A stretch of DNA of 64,000 nucleotides from DASWOJ01 sp964242415 (lineage in GTDB: Bacteria > Pseudomonadota > Alphaproteobacteria > Acetobacterales > Acetobacteraceae). The DNA lies in assembly GCA_964242415.1 (NCBI GenBank), contig CAXTAT010000005.1:1-64000 (forward strand), written 5' to 3'. The stretch's first letter is position 1. Every line of letters starts with the position of its first letter. This document shows positions 42,485 through 50,491 of this stretch, one piece after another. Made by a program: the position numbers and the translations under genes. The notes beneath the pieces are model-generated. The model was not told where the DNA came from. It was given only the letters and a program-made list of their open reading frames with translations, and did no database searches.

Positions 42485-43810
42485 ATGTCTGAAGGACTGA
42501 TGCGGGGCGCGATGCCCGCCGCATACCGGCGAACCCCGCTCAACCGCCAGCAGGTCATCGGCTTCTGGGCCGCCTGGTTCGGCTGGATGCTCGACGGCAT
42601 GGACTCCGTCATCTACGCGCTGGTGCTCGGCCCTGCATTGACCGAGCTGCTGCCGCGGTCCGGAATCGCGGCGACGCCGGGCAACGTCGGCTACATCGGC
42701 TCCCTGATGTTCGCGCTGTTCCTGGTCGGCTGGGGCCTGTCGTTCATCTGGGGGCCGATCTCCGACCGGTTCGGCCGCACCAAGTCGCTCGCCGCCACGG
42801 TGCTGGTCTATGCGGTGTTCACCGGCGCGGCGGCATTCGCGCCCAACGTGTACGTGCTGGCCCTGTTCCGCTTCCTGGCCGGCATCGGCGTCGGCGGCGA
42901 GTGGGCCATGGCGGGCACCTACGTCGCCGAGGCCTGGCCGGAGGACCGCCGCAAGATGGGGGCGGGCTACCTGCAGACCGGCTACTACTTCGGCTTCTTC
43001 GTCGCGGCGGCGCTGAACTACACCGTCGGCGCGTCGCTGGGCTGGCGCGCGATGTTCCTCTGCGGGCTGGCGCCGGTCGTCGTGTCCCTCGCCACCCTGT
43101 TCAGCGTCAAGGAGCCGGAGCGGTGGCAGCACCAGCACCAGGTCGAAGGCGCAGTGCCGGAGCGCCGCCGCAACCCGTTCGCGGTGATCTTCGGGCCGCG
43201 CTACCTGCGCCAGACCGTAACGATGTCGATGCTGCTCACCGTCGCCATCGTCGGCCTGTGGGCCGGCGCGGTCTATGAGCCGACCGCCATCGTCTTCCTG
43301 TCCCGCCAGGCGGGGTTTGCGGCGCCGGAGGCGGCGAAGCTGGCGTCGGCCGGCACGGCGCTGCTGTCGGTCGGCACCATCCTGGGCTGCATCGCCGCAC
43401 CCTGGCTCGCCGAACGGTATGGCCGGAAGGCGACGCTGGCCGGCTACTACATCGGCATGATGATCGCGATCGTGGCCTCGTTCGGCTGGGCGTTCTACCT
43501 CCCGGTCGGCTCCGCGTTGCCGGCGTTCATGGCGGTGCTGTTCCTCCTGGGCATGTTCGGCGGCAACTTCGCCATCTTCAGCCTGTGGCTGCCGGAGTTG
43601 TTCGGCACGGAGGCGCGGGCGACCGCCTTCGCGTTCTGCACCTCGGTGGGCCGGTTCATCGGCGCGGGCGTCAACTTCGCCCTGGCCGGGGCGGTGGCAT
43701 CGATGGGCACGCTGGGCACCCCCGTGGCAATCACGGCGGTGGCGTTCGGCATCGGCCTGCTGGTGATCCCGTTCGCGCGGGAGACCCGCGGCGAAACCCT
43801 ACCGGAGTAG
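42485..43810 (+). CDS. MFS transporter (SHS-type)
   Basis: 441 residues from ATG 42485 with AGGGAAGG upstream. About 12 membrane segments. MFS motif: WGPISDRFGRTKSLA between segments 2 and 3; FLAGIGVGGEWAMAGTYVAE is typical of sialate/aromatic-acid:H+ symporter relatives. It starts 48 bp after the malonyl-CoA decarboxylase gene on the same strand, so a carboxylate such as malonate is a reasonable substrate guess. The guess rests on context only. Confidence 0.85.
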   Translation: MSEGLMRGAMPAAYRRTPLNRQQVIGFWAAWFGWMLDGMDSVIYALVLGPALTELLPRSGIAATPGNVGYIGSLMFALFLVGWGLSFIWGPISDRFGRTKSLAATVLVYAVFTGAAAFAPNVYVLALFRFLAGIGVGGEWAMAGTYVAEAWPEDRRKMGAGYLQTGYYFGFFVAAALNYTVGASLGWRAMFLCGLAPVVVSLATLFSVKEPERWQHQHQVEGAVPERRRNPFAVIFGPRYLRQTVTMSMLLTVAIVGLWAGAVYEPTAIVFLSRQAGFAAPEAAKLASAGTALLSVGTILGCIAAPWLAERYGRKATLAGYYIGMMIAIVASFGWAFYLPVGSALPAFMAVLFLLGMFGGNFAIFSLWLPELFGTEARATAFAFCTSVGRFIGAGVNFALAGAVASMGTLGTPVAITAVAFGIGLLVIPFARETRGETLPE

Positions 43811-43823
43811 CAGCACCGCCCCA

Positions 43824-43957
43824 ACCCCCTCTCCCCCTTCGGGAGAGGGCCGGGGTGAGGGGGCTTTGCAGCGCAATCTCTGCCGCCCCGGGTCCCGGAG
43901 CGGCAGGGAAGCAGGACCCGATAACCCCGGCCCCCTCTCAAAGCAGGAGAGGGGAGC
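43824..43957. repeat. REP-like paired palindrome
   Basis: Left arm 43824-43872 (CCCCCTCTCCCCCTTCGGGA, then GAGGGCCGGGGTGAGGGGG); right arm about 43930-43957 (CCCCCTCTCAAAGCAGGAGA). Between convergent MFS and thiolase genes. Confidence 0.8.
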
Positions 43958-43980
43958 AGACAGCTACAAATTAATGCGCA

Positions 43981-45180
43981 TCAAACCCGCTCGATCAGCG
44001 CCGCGATGCCCTGGCCGACCCCGATGCACATCGTCACCACCGCCCGCCGTCCGCCGCCGGCCTCCAGCGCGTTCGCCGCCGTCCCGGCCAGCCGGGCGCC
44101 AGACGCACCCAACGGGTGCCCCAGCGCGATGGCGCCGCCATGCGGGTTCACCCTAGGGTCATCGTCGGCCACGCCCAACTGCCGCAGCACCGCCAGGCCC
44201 TGCGACGCGAAGGCCTCGTTCAGCTCGATTACGTCCACGTCGGCCAGGCGCAGCCCGGTGCGGTCCATCAGCTTCTGCACCGCAGGCGCCGGGCCGATGC
44301 CCATGACGCGCGGCTCCACCCCGGCCACCGCCATCGCCACCACGCGGGCGCGCGGCGTCAGGCCGTGGCGCCGGGCAGCGCCCTCGGTCGCCAGCAGCAG
44401 CGCGGCAGCCCCGTCGTTCACGCCCGACGCGTTGCCGGCCGTCACCGTTCCGGGGCTGCGGAACGGGGTCTTCAGCTTCGCCAGGGCGTCCAGCGTGGTC
44501 TCGCGCGGGTGCTCGTCGCGGTCCACCACGGTGTCGCCCTTGCGGCCCTTCACCGTCACGGGGGCGATCTCGCGGCCGAAGAACCCGTTGGCCTGCGCCG
44601 CGGCCGCCTTCTGCTGGCTGCCGAGCGCGAACAGGTCCTGGTCGGCCCGCGTCACCTGGAACTGCTCGGCCACGTTCTCCGCCGTCTCAGGCATGGAGTC
44701 CGTGCCGTACATCGTCCGCATCATGCCGTTGACGGAGCGCCAGCCGATGGTGGTGTCGTAAACCTCCGCCTGGCGCGCAAACGCCTCGGCAGCCTTGGGC
44801 ATCACGAAGGGCGCACGGGTCATGCTCTCGACCCCGCCGGCCAGCATCAGCTCGGCCTCCCCGCTGCGCAGCGCGCGCGCCGCGGTCCCCACCGCGTCAA
44901 GGCCGCTGCCGCACAGCCGGTTCACGGTGCTGCCGGGCACGCTGACCGGCAGCCCGGCGAGCAGCACCGCCATGCGGGCGACATTGCGGTTGTCCTCCCC
45001 GGCCTGGTTGGCGCAGCCCATGTAGCAGTCGTCGAGCCGCTCCCAGTCCACGCCGGCGTTGCGCTCCCGCAGCACGCGCAGCGTGTGGGCGGCCAGGTCG
45101 TCCGCCCGCACGTCCTTGAGCGCGCCGCCGTAGCGGCCGAACGGCGTGCGCGCGTAGTCGCAGATGAAGGCTTCGGCCAT
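43981..45180 (-). CDS. pcaF: acetyl-CoA acyltransferase, 3-oxoadipyl-CoA thiolase type
   Basis: 399 residues from ATG 45180, with GGGGGGA upstream. Thiolase residues: C90 in VNRLCGSGLDAV, H355 in GGAIALGHPLGASGAR, and C385 in VTMCIGVGQG. FICDYARTPFGRYGGALKDV and DCYMGCANQAGEDNRNVARM are typical of PcaF, which cleaves 3-oxoadipyl-CoA to succinyl-CoA and acetyl-CoA. No other beta-ketoadipate genes are adjacent, so a broader acyl-CoA thiolase role is possible. Confidence 0.88.
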   Translation of the reverse strand: MAEAFICDYARTPFGRYGGALKDVRADDLAAHTLRVLRERNAGVDWERLDDCYMGCANQAGEDNRNVARMAVLLAGLPVSVPGSTVNRLCGSGLDAVGTAARALRSGEAELMLAGGVESMTRAPFVMPKAAEAFARQAEVYDTTIGWRSVNGMMRTMYGTDSMPETAENVAEQFQVTRADQDLFALGSQQKAAAAQANGFFGREIAPVTVKGRKGDTVVDRDEHPRETTLDALAKLKTPFRSPGTVTAGNASGVNDGAAALLLATEGAARRHGLTPRARVVAMAVAGVEPRVMGIGPAPAVQKLMDRTGLRLADVDVIELNEAFASQGLAVLRQLGVADDDPRVNPHGGAIALGHPLGASGARLAGTAANALEAGGGRRAVVTMCIGVGQGIAALIERV

Positions 45181-45354
45181 GGTGCATCCCCCCGGGTTGC
45201 CGCGGACGCTAGGCCGGCGGCCGAACGAAGCCAAGCCGGGCGAAGGCCAACCGGGCAAGGCCCACCGGGGTTGGCGTTACATGAAGCGGCATTGCGCAAG
45301 CAGGCCGGGCCGGTCCAGAATCCCCGGCATGATCACTCTCGAAAGAGGTCCGAC

Positions 45355-45513
45355 ATGCGGCTGATCCTGTTCCTTGCGGCGGCCTTGACGCTCACCGGCT
45401 GCGGCCTGGTGGCGCTGCCCTTCCGGGCGACCGGCGACGTCATCGAGGTGGTGCCGATCGTCGGCAAGCCCATTGGCGCCCCGATCCATGCCGTCGGCGA
45501 TGCGATAGACTAA
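45355..45513 (+). CDS. DUF6726-like 52-residue lipoprotein
   Basis: ATG 45355 with AGAGG upstream. A short signal peptide with lipobox LTLTGCG (lipidated C16), then LVALPFRATGDVIEVVPIVG and a Pro/Val/Gly tail ending AVGDAID. Small lipoproteins of this wording are common in alphaproteobacteria; function unknown. It lies between the divergent thiolase gene and the convergent uracil phosphoribosyltransferase gene. Confidence 0.75.
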   Translation: MRLILFLAAALTLTGCGLVALPFRATGDVIEVVPIVGKPIGAPIHAVGDAID

Positions 45514-45546
45514 CCGCTGCAGCCCGGCGCCGGGGCCGCCGCTGCC

Positions 45547-46182
45547 CTACTTCGTCCCATAAAGCCGGTCCCCGGCGTCGCCCAGCCCAGGCCGGATGTA
45601 GCCGTGCTCATCCAGCTCCCGGTCGATGGCGGCGGTGAACACCGGCACATCCGGGTGCTCATGCGCCAGCACCGCCAGGCCCTCCGGCGCGGCCAGCAGG
45701 CACACGAAGCGCAACTGCGCCGCCCCGGCCTGGCGCAGCCGTGTGAGCGCGGCCGCGGCTGAGTGCCCGGTGGCCAGCATCGGGTCCACCAGGACGACCA
45801 CCCGGTCCGGCAGGTCGTCGGGCAGCTTGAGGTAGTACTCCACCGGCACCAGCGTCGCCGGGTCCCGGTACAGCCCGATATGGCCGACGCGGGCGGAGGG
45901 GATCAGGTCCAGCATCCCATCCAGGATGCCGGTGCCGGCGCGCAGGATCGGCACGAAGCAGATTTTCTTGCCCGAGAGGTGCGGCGCCTCCATCGCCTCC
46001 AGCGGCGTCTCGATGGCGATATCTTCCAGAGGCAGGTCCCGCGTCACCTCATAGGCCATCAGCAGGCTGATCTCGCGCGCGATCTGGCGAAAATCGGCCG
46101 TCGGGGTGGCCTTGCGCCGGAGCAGCGACAGCTTGTGCTGCACCAGCGGATGGGTGACGACGACGACGTTGGAATGCGCCAT
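45547..46182 (-). CDS. upp: uracil phosphoribosyltransferase
   Basis: 211 residues from ATG 46182; ATG 46197 would add five. Signatures: FVPILRAGTGILDGMLDLIP, VVVLVDPMLATGHSAAAAL (PRPP-binding loop), and the uracil-binding PGLGDAGDRLYGT at the C-terminus. Length matches Upp (about 208-215). It converts uracil and PRPP to UMP. Here it is the third gene behind the GTP cyclohydrolase-like and DUF1688 genes. This is the composition of the URC uracil-degradation route, in which a ribosylated uracil derivative is an intermediate. A REP-like pair lies between it and the DUF1688 gene. Confidence 0.93.
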   Translation of the reverse strand: MAHSNVVVVTHPLVQHKLSLLRRKATPTADFRQIAREISLLMAYEVTRDLPLEDIAIETPLEAMEAPHLSGKKICFVPILRAGTGILDGMLDLIPSARVGHIGLYRDPATLVPVEYYLKLPDDLPDRVVVLVDPMLATGHSAAAALTRLRQAGAAQLRFVCLLAAPEGLAVLAHEHPDVPVFTAAIDRELDEHGYIRPGLGDAGDRLYGTK

Positions 46183-46213
46183 GGAGAGCCGCTCCATCAA
46201 AAGACCGATCCGC

Positions 46214-46353
46214 TGCTCCCTCTCCCTCCGGGAGAGGGCCGGGGTGAGGGAGACGGTAAGAACTGCCCCCTCCAGCCATAAGCCACGCCGTAGCCCGGTA
46301 GGCACAGTATGGCCCGTCCGGCCTCCCCCACCCCAGCCCTCTCCCAGAGGGAG
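46214..46353. repeat. REP-like paired palindrome inside the URC operon
   Basis: Left arm 46214-46254 (GCTCCCTCTCCCTCCGGGAG, then AGGGCCGGGGTGAGGGAG); right arm 46323-46353 (TCCCCCACCCCAGCCCTCTC). It separates the DUF1688 stop from the phosphoribosyltransferase start and could reduce read-through between them. Confidence 0.8.
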
Positions 46354-46369
46354 CAAGACGCAATCCCGT

Positions 46370-47635
46370 TCAGAACACCGTTCCGTCGCTGGCTACCCGC
46401 AGCGGCGGACCGCCACCGGGGCGGCGTTCGGCGGCGATGGCGCGGCCAGCCGCCCAGGTGCCGCCCTCCAGGATGCGCGACAGCGGCAGCGCGGCCTCAT
46501 CCCGGCCCAGCCGCGCCCGGATCAGCGGCGCAAGCCGGTCCAGCAGCGCCACCGTCAACGCACGCCACTCCACCACAGCCAGGTGGTCCACCGCCAAGGG
46601 TACATCCGCCATCGCCGGGTCGCGCAGGTGCAGCACGCCGGTATCCAGCAGCAGGCCGCCATTACGATACTCCGGCAGGCCCGTCAGCGCGCCGACGCCG
46701 GTGACCGGGACCCCGGCGTCCTCGAACACCTCGATCAACGAGTAGGCCAGCCACTGCGACAGCTTGTGGAACGGCACCAGCCCGTCGCCGGGCGCCGCGG
46801 GATGGCGCCACACATCGCCCAGCGGTCGGCCGGCCAGCACGATGCGGGACGGCCAGGCCGGGCCGAGGCCGTCCAGCAGCGCCGCCAGGATCGCAGCCGC
46901 CGCGACACATCCCGGACCTGTTTGGCCCGGACCTGTTTGACAGGGACCGGCCAGGGCATCGAACAAACCGCCTGGCCGCCCCCGGCCAAACAGGTCCGGC
47001 CGCGCCAGCAACGCGGCGCCAAGCCGCCGCAGCAGCGCCGCCCGCCCCTCCAGCCCAGCCAAGGGATTGCCGTCCGCCACCTGGAATGCCCGCCCCAGCG
47101 CCTCCGCATCGATCCGCATCAACCCAGCCGCGTCCACCTGCGGCAGCCCCTCCGCCGAGAACAGCCCGGCGCGGAACGCGTCCAAGCTCGCAACCGCCAG
47201 CCCCTCGGACCGCGCCAGCATCGGCCCGGCGCCAGCCTCCCGGTACCCCCACCCCGGCCCGGCACCAGCATCCAACAGGACGCTGACCACGCACAGGTCG
47301 ATGCGGACACGCGCCAGCCCTGCCGTGTCCAACCCACCCAGCGTGGCCCGCAGCGCCCCCCAGCGGTCCACCCCACCCACCGAGAAGTGCCGCCACCGGG
47401 CATGGTGCGGGATGTCGAGGCTGGAGTAGTTCCGCCGGATCACCCCGGCAACGTAGTCGGCGCAGCCCGCCATTCCCCCCAAATCCACCCCCAGGTGCGG
47501 CAACCCCTCCCGCAGCGCCACGTCCAGCATCGCCCCGCACTGCTCGCGCACGGCAGCCGCGCTGCACAGCCAGGCCGCCCTCGCGGCATCAGGCGTCAAG
47601 CACGCGGCCCTTCGCCTCATGCAGCTCGGCTGCAT
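46370..47635 (-). CDS. DUF1688 (URC4-like) uracil-catabolism protein
   Basis: 421 residues from ATG 47635, overlapping the upstream gene by 47 bp. ATG 47620 or TTG 47599 (GAAGGG 8 nt upstream) would shorten the overlap and suit the family start better. Family landmarks: SAAAVREQCGAMLDVALREG, CADYVAGVIRRNYSSLDIPH, HARWRHFSVGGVDRW, FHKLSQWLAYSLIEVFEDAG, and LTGLPEYRNGGLLLDTGVL. URC4 is needed for uracil degradation in the yeast Lachancea; its chemistry is not settled. A tandem 15-bp repeat at 46911-46940 encodes GQTGP copies in a loop. Confidence 0.88.
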   Translation of the reverse strand: MQPSCMRRRAACLTPDAARAAWLCSAAAVREQCGAMLDVALREGLPHLGVDLGGMAGCADYVAGVIRRNYSSLDIPHHARWRHFSVGGVDRWGALRATLGGLDTAGLARVRIDLCVVSVLLDAGAGPGWGYREAGAGPMLARSEGLAVASLDAFRAGLFSAEGLPQVDAAGLMRIDAEALGRAFQVADGNPLAGLEGRAALLRRLGAALLARPDLFGRGRPGGLFDALAGPCQTGPGQTGPGCVAAAAILAALLDGLGPAWPSRIVLAGRPLGDVWRHPAAPGDGLVPFHKLSQWLAYSLIEVFEDAGVPVTGVGALTGLPEYRNGGLLLDTGVLHLRDPAMADVPLAVDHLAVVEWRALTVALLDRLAPLIRARLGRDEAALPLSRILEGGTWAAGRAIAAERRPGGGPPLRVASDGTVF

Positions 47636-48875
47636 CCGGCACGGCGGCGGTGAAGTAGCCAGCCGCCTTCTTGGCGTCCATCTCCACGCTGGCGTCGGCG
47701 GGGATCAGCCAGTCGGGGATCGGCACGCGCTCCACCACCTCGATCCCGCTGGCGACGATGGGGGCGTACTTCAGGTTGCTCATCGAGACCAACTGGTCGA
47801 TCCGGGTGATGCCCAGCCAGTGCAGCACGTCCGGCATCAACTCCTGGCACCGCATGTCCTGCACCCCGGCGACGCACTCGGTGCGCTCGAAGTAGGCTTC
47901 CGCCCGGTCGCCGCCCTCCTGCCGCTTGCGGGCGTTGTACACCAGGAACTTCGTCACCTCGCCCAGCGCGCGGCCCTCCTTGCGGTTATAGACGACAACG
48001 CCGACCCCGCCCGTCTGCGCCATGGCGATGCAGGCCTCGATCCCCTGCGCCAAATACGGCCGGCAGGTGCAGATATCGGAGCCGAACACATCGGAGCCGT
48101 TGCACTCGTCATGGATGCGGCAGGCGATGCGCGTCTCCGTCCGGCCCAGGCGCGCGGTGTCGCCGAACAGGTAAACCGTGGTGCCGCCAATCGGGGGCAG
48201 GAACACGTCGAGGTCGGGGCGCGTTACCAGCTCCGGGAACATGCCGCCGGTATGCTCGAACAGTGCCCGACGCAGGTCGGGCAGCGGGATGCCGAAGCGG
48301 CGCGCGACGCCGGGCAGGTGCCAGACTGGCTCGATGGCGACCTTGGTGACGCGGGCGCTGCCGTCCGCCAGCAGCACGTCCCCATCGGGGTGCAGGCGTC
48401 CCGCCCGTATGGCGTCGGCGACCTCCGGCATGTTGATGTGCGCGCGGGTGACGGCGATGCTGGGCCGGATGTCCAGCCCGGCCGCGATGTCGGCGGCGAA
48501 CGCCTCGGCCGGCATGTGCCCCCAGGGGTCGAGCGACACGATGGCATCCCCCGCCCATTGCGGGAACGGCCCGATGGCGACCGCCGGCCGGGTGTTGCGC
48601 AGGTCCGGCCGGTGCGCGGCGTCAAGCTGCCCGGCCGCCACCGCCAGCGCCCGGTACAGCGAATACGCGCCGGAATGCGTGCCGATGGCGTTGCGCCCAG
48701 GCTGCGAGTGCAGCGTCGCCACCACGGGTCCACGACCCCTGGCATCCCCAGCCCCCCACGCCACCGGCCGCGCGCCGGGTGCGTTGCGCGGATGGGACGT
48801 GAGGACGATGGCGCGCGGGACGGGCTTCTGCTCGTTGCTCTTCAAGGGCGGTGTGGGCGGGGCGGGCTGCTGCAT
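47589..48875 (-). CDS. GTP cyclohydrolase II-like protein (URC1 type)
   Basis: 428 residues from ATG 48875 with AGGA 6 nt upstream. An N-terminal half of about 200 residues specific to this subgroup (PVVATLHSQPGRNAIGTHSG, SIAVTRAHINMPEV) precedes the RibA-type domain. That domain has RIHDECNGSDVFGSDICTC (zinc-binding cysteines), GGVGVVVYNRKEGRALGEV (the arginine/nucleophile region varies from riboflavin RibA), and HWLGITRIDQLVSMSNLKY. URC1 acts on a uracil nucleotide or nucleoside in the URC pathway rather than in riboflavin synthesis. Co-occurrence with DUF1688 and Upp supports URC1. Confidence 0.88.
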   Translation of the reverse strand: MQQPAPPTPPLKSNEQKPVPRAIVLTSHPRNAPGARPVAWGAGDARGRGPVVATLHSQPGRNAIGTHSGAYSLYRALAVAAGQLDAAHRPDLRNTRPAVAIGPFPQWAGDAIVSLDPWGHMPAEAFAADIAAGLDIRPSIAVTRAHINMPEVADAIRAGRLHPDGDVLLADGSARVTKVAIEPVWHLPGVARRFGIPLPDLRRALFEHTGGMFPELVTRPDLDVFLPPIGGTTVYLFGDTARLGRTETRIACRIHDECNGSDVFGSDICTCRPYLAQGIEACIAMAQTGGVGVVVYNRKEGRALGEVTKFLVYNARKRQEGGDRAEAYFERTECVAGVQDMRCQELMPDVLHWLGITRIDQLVSMSNLKYAPIVASGIEVVERVPIPDWLIPADASVEMDAKKAAGYFTAAVPDAAELHEAKGRVLDA

Positions 48876-48998
48876 CGTGCGTCCTGTGCTGCGCTGCACC
48901 ACGCTAGGGACCGGCGGGGGGCGTGGTCAATCTGCACGCCCCCATACGGACTATCTGATGAACTTGATATAAATGCATTCTGGTCGGGGATGCGGCGA

Positions 48999-50486
48999 TC
49001 AGGCGCCCAGCAGCCGCCGCAGCACCGCCGGCAGCAGGTCCGGCAAGTCCTCGGCGATCAGCCCCGGCCCGAAGCCGGCCGCCGCCGCGCCATGCATCCA
49101 AACCGCGGCGGCGGCGGCCAGGAACGGGTCCATGCCCTGCGCCAGCAATCCCAGCACGATGCCGCCCAACACGTCGCCCGACCCGGCGGTGCCCAGCGTC
49201 GCCGGCGCATTGCTGTTGATTATGGCGCGGCCATCCGGCGCGGCCACCACCGTGTCGGCGCCCTTCAACACGATCACCGCCCCGCACCGCCGCGCCGCCC
49301 ACCGGGCGCGGGCCAGCTTGTCGCCACCCACTCCCTCAGCCAAGCCCTGTCCTTCAGCCGGCGTGCCGAACAGCCGTTGGAACTCCCCCTCATGCGGCGT
49401 CAGCACGCATGGCCCGGTGATCGCCTGCTCCAGCGCCGCCGGGTCATCCTTGAACACCGTGAGCGCGTCGGCATCCAGCACCGTCGCCCGCCCGGTCCCC
49501 AGCATCGCCAGCACCCGCGCGCGCGTCTCCGCGCCCGTCCCCGCCCCCGGCCCGATCAGCAGGGCGTTGAAGCGTGCGTCGCCCAGCAGCCGGTCCAGGT
49601 CCTCGGGCGCCCGGATCGGCTGCACCATGATGCTCGTCAGCGCCGTGGCATACACCAGCAGCCCCGCCGCCGGCGCCGCCACCGTCGTCAGGCCCGCCCC
49701 GGCGCGGGCCGCCGCCCGGGCCGCCATGCGCGCCGCACCCGTCATCGGCCAGCCGCCCCAAACCAGCGCGTGGCCGCGGGTGTACTTGTTGCCGCCATGC
49801 CCCGGCCGCGGCAGGTCGGCGCCCCACAGCGCCGGGTCGTTCTCCCAAGCATCCGGGGCAAGGGTATCCAGCACCGCGGCGGGGATGCCGATGTCGGCGA
49901 CCATGACCTCCCCGCACAACTGCCGGCCCGGCAGCAGCAGGTGGCCGGGCTTCTTGCGGAAGAACGTGACGGTCAGCGCCGCCGGCACGGCGCCCAAGTC
50001 CGCGCCGGTGTCGCCCGCCACGCCGCTTGGCACGTCGATGGCAATCACCGGCCGGCCTCCACAGGCGGCAAGCGTCGCCTTCGCCATCCCTCCAACGGCG
50101 CGGCTCAGCCCGGAGCCGAACACCGCATCGATCACCAGCTCCGCCCCGTCCAGCACCGCGGGCGCCAGCGGCTCGACGGCCCCGGTCCAACGCTCCGCAT
50201 GGTGCCGCGCCTCCCCCGCCAGTCCGTCGCGCGACCCGAGCAGCGCGACCCGCACCGGCCATCCGGCATCGGCCAACGCCCGCGCGGCCACGAAACCGTC
50301 ACCCCCATTGGAACCAGGTCCGCACAGGGCGGCGATGGGGCGCACCGACCAGCGTTGCATGATCCTCTGCGCAACGGCCCGGCCGGCATGCTCCATCAGC
50401 AGCGTGGCCGGAACGCCGGCGGCAACCGTCAGGCGATCGGCCTCGCCGGTCCGGCGGACATCGAGGAGGGCGGTCCGGTTGTCCAT
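48999..50486 (-). CDS. nnr: bifunctional NAD(P)HX epimerase/dehydratase
   Basis: 495 residues from ATG 50486. The N-terminal YjeF epimerase domain (1-210): MEHAGRAVAQRIMQRW, ALCGPGSNGGDGFVAARALA and ELVIDAVFGSGLSR. The C-terminal ADP-dependent dehydratase domain (about 225-495): GNKYTRGHALVWGG, LIGPGAGTG, LDADALTVF, LTPHEGEFQRLFG and TAGSGDVLGGIVLGLLAQG. It repairs hydrated NADH/NADPH. Fused length is normal. It follows the lon gene by 5 bp and is probably co-transcribed in a protein- and metabolite-repair unit. Confidence 0.94.
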   Translation of the reverse strand: MDNRTALLDVRRTGEADRLTVAAGVPATLLMEHAGRAVAQRIMQRWSVRPIAALCGPGSNGGDGFVAARALADAGWPVRVALLGSRDGLAGEARHHAERWTGAVEPLAPAVLDGAELVIDAVFGSGLSRAVGGMAKATLAACGGRPVIAIDVPSGVAGDTGADLGAVPAALTVTFFRKKPGHLLLPGRQLCGEVMVADIGIPAAVLDTLAPDAWENDPALWGADLPRPGHGGNKYTRGHALVWGGWPMTGAARMAARAAARAGAGLTTVAAPAAGLLVYATALTSIMVQPIRAPEDLDRLLGDARFNALLIGPGAGTGAETRARVLAMLGTGRATVLDADALTVFKDDPAALEQAITGPCVLTPHEGEFQRLFGTPAEGQGLAEGVGGDKLARARWAARRCGAVIVLKGADTVVAAPDGRAIINSNAPATLGTAGSGDVLGGIVLGLLAQGMDPFLAAAAAVWMHGAAAAGFGPGLIAEDLPDLLPAVLRRLLGA

Positions 50487-50491
50487 CGCCC

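Noticed and set aside
47589..48875. ribA for riboflavin synthesis
   Set aside because: Extended N-terminal half and clustering with DUF1688 and uracil phosphoribosyltransferase point to the URC1 subgroup.
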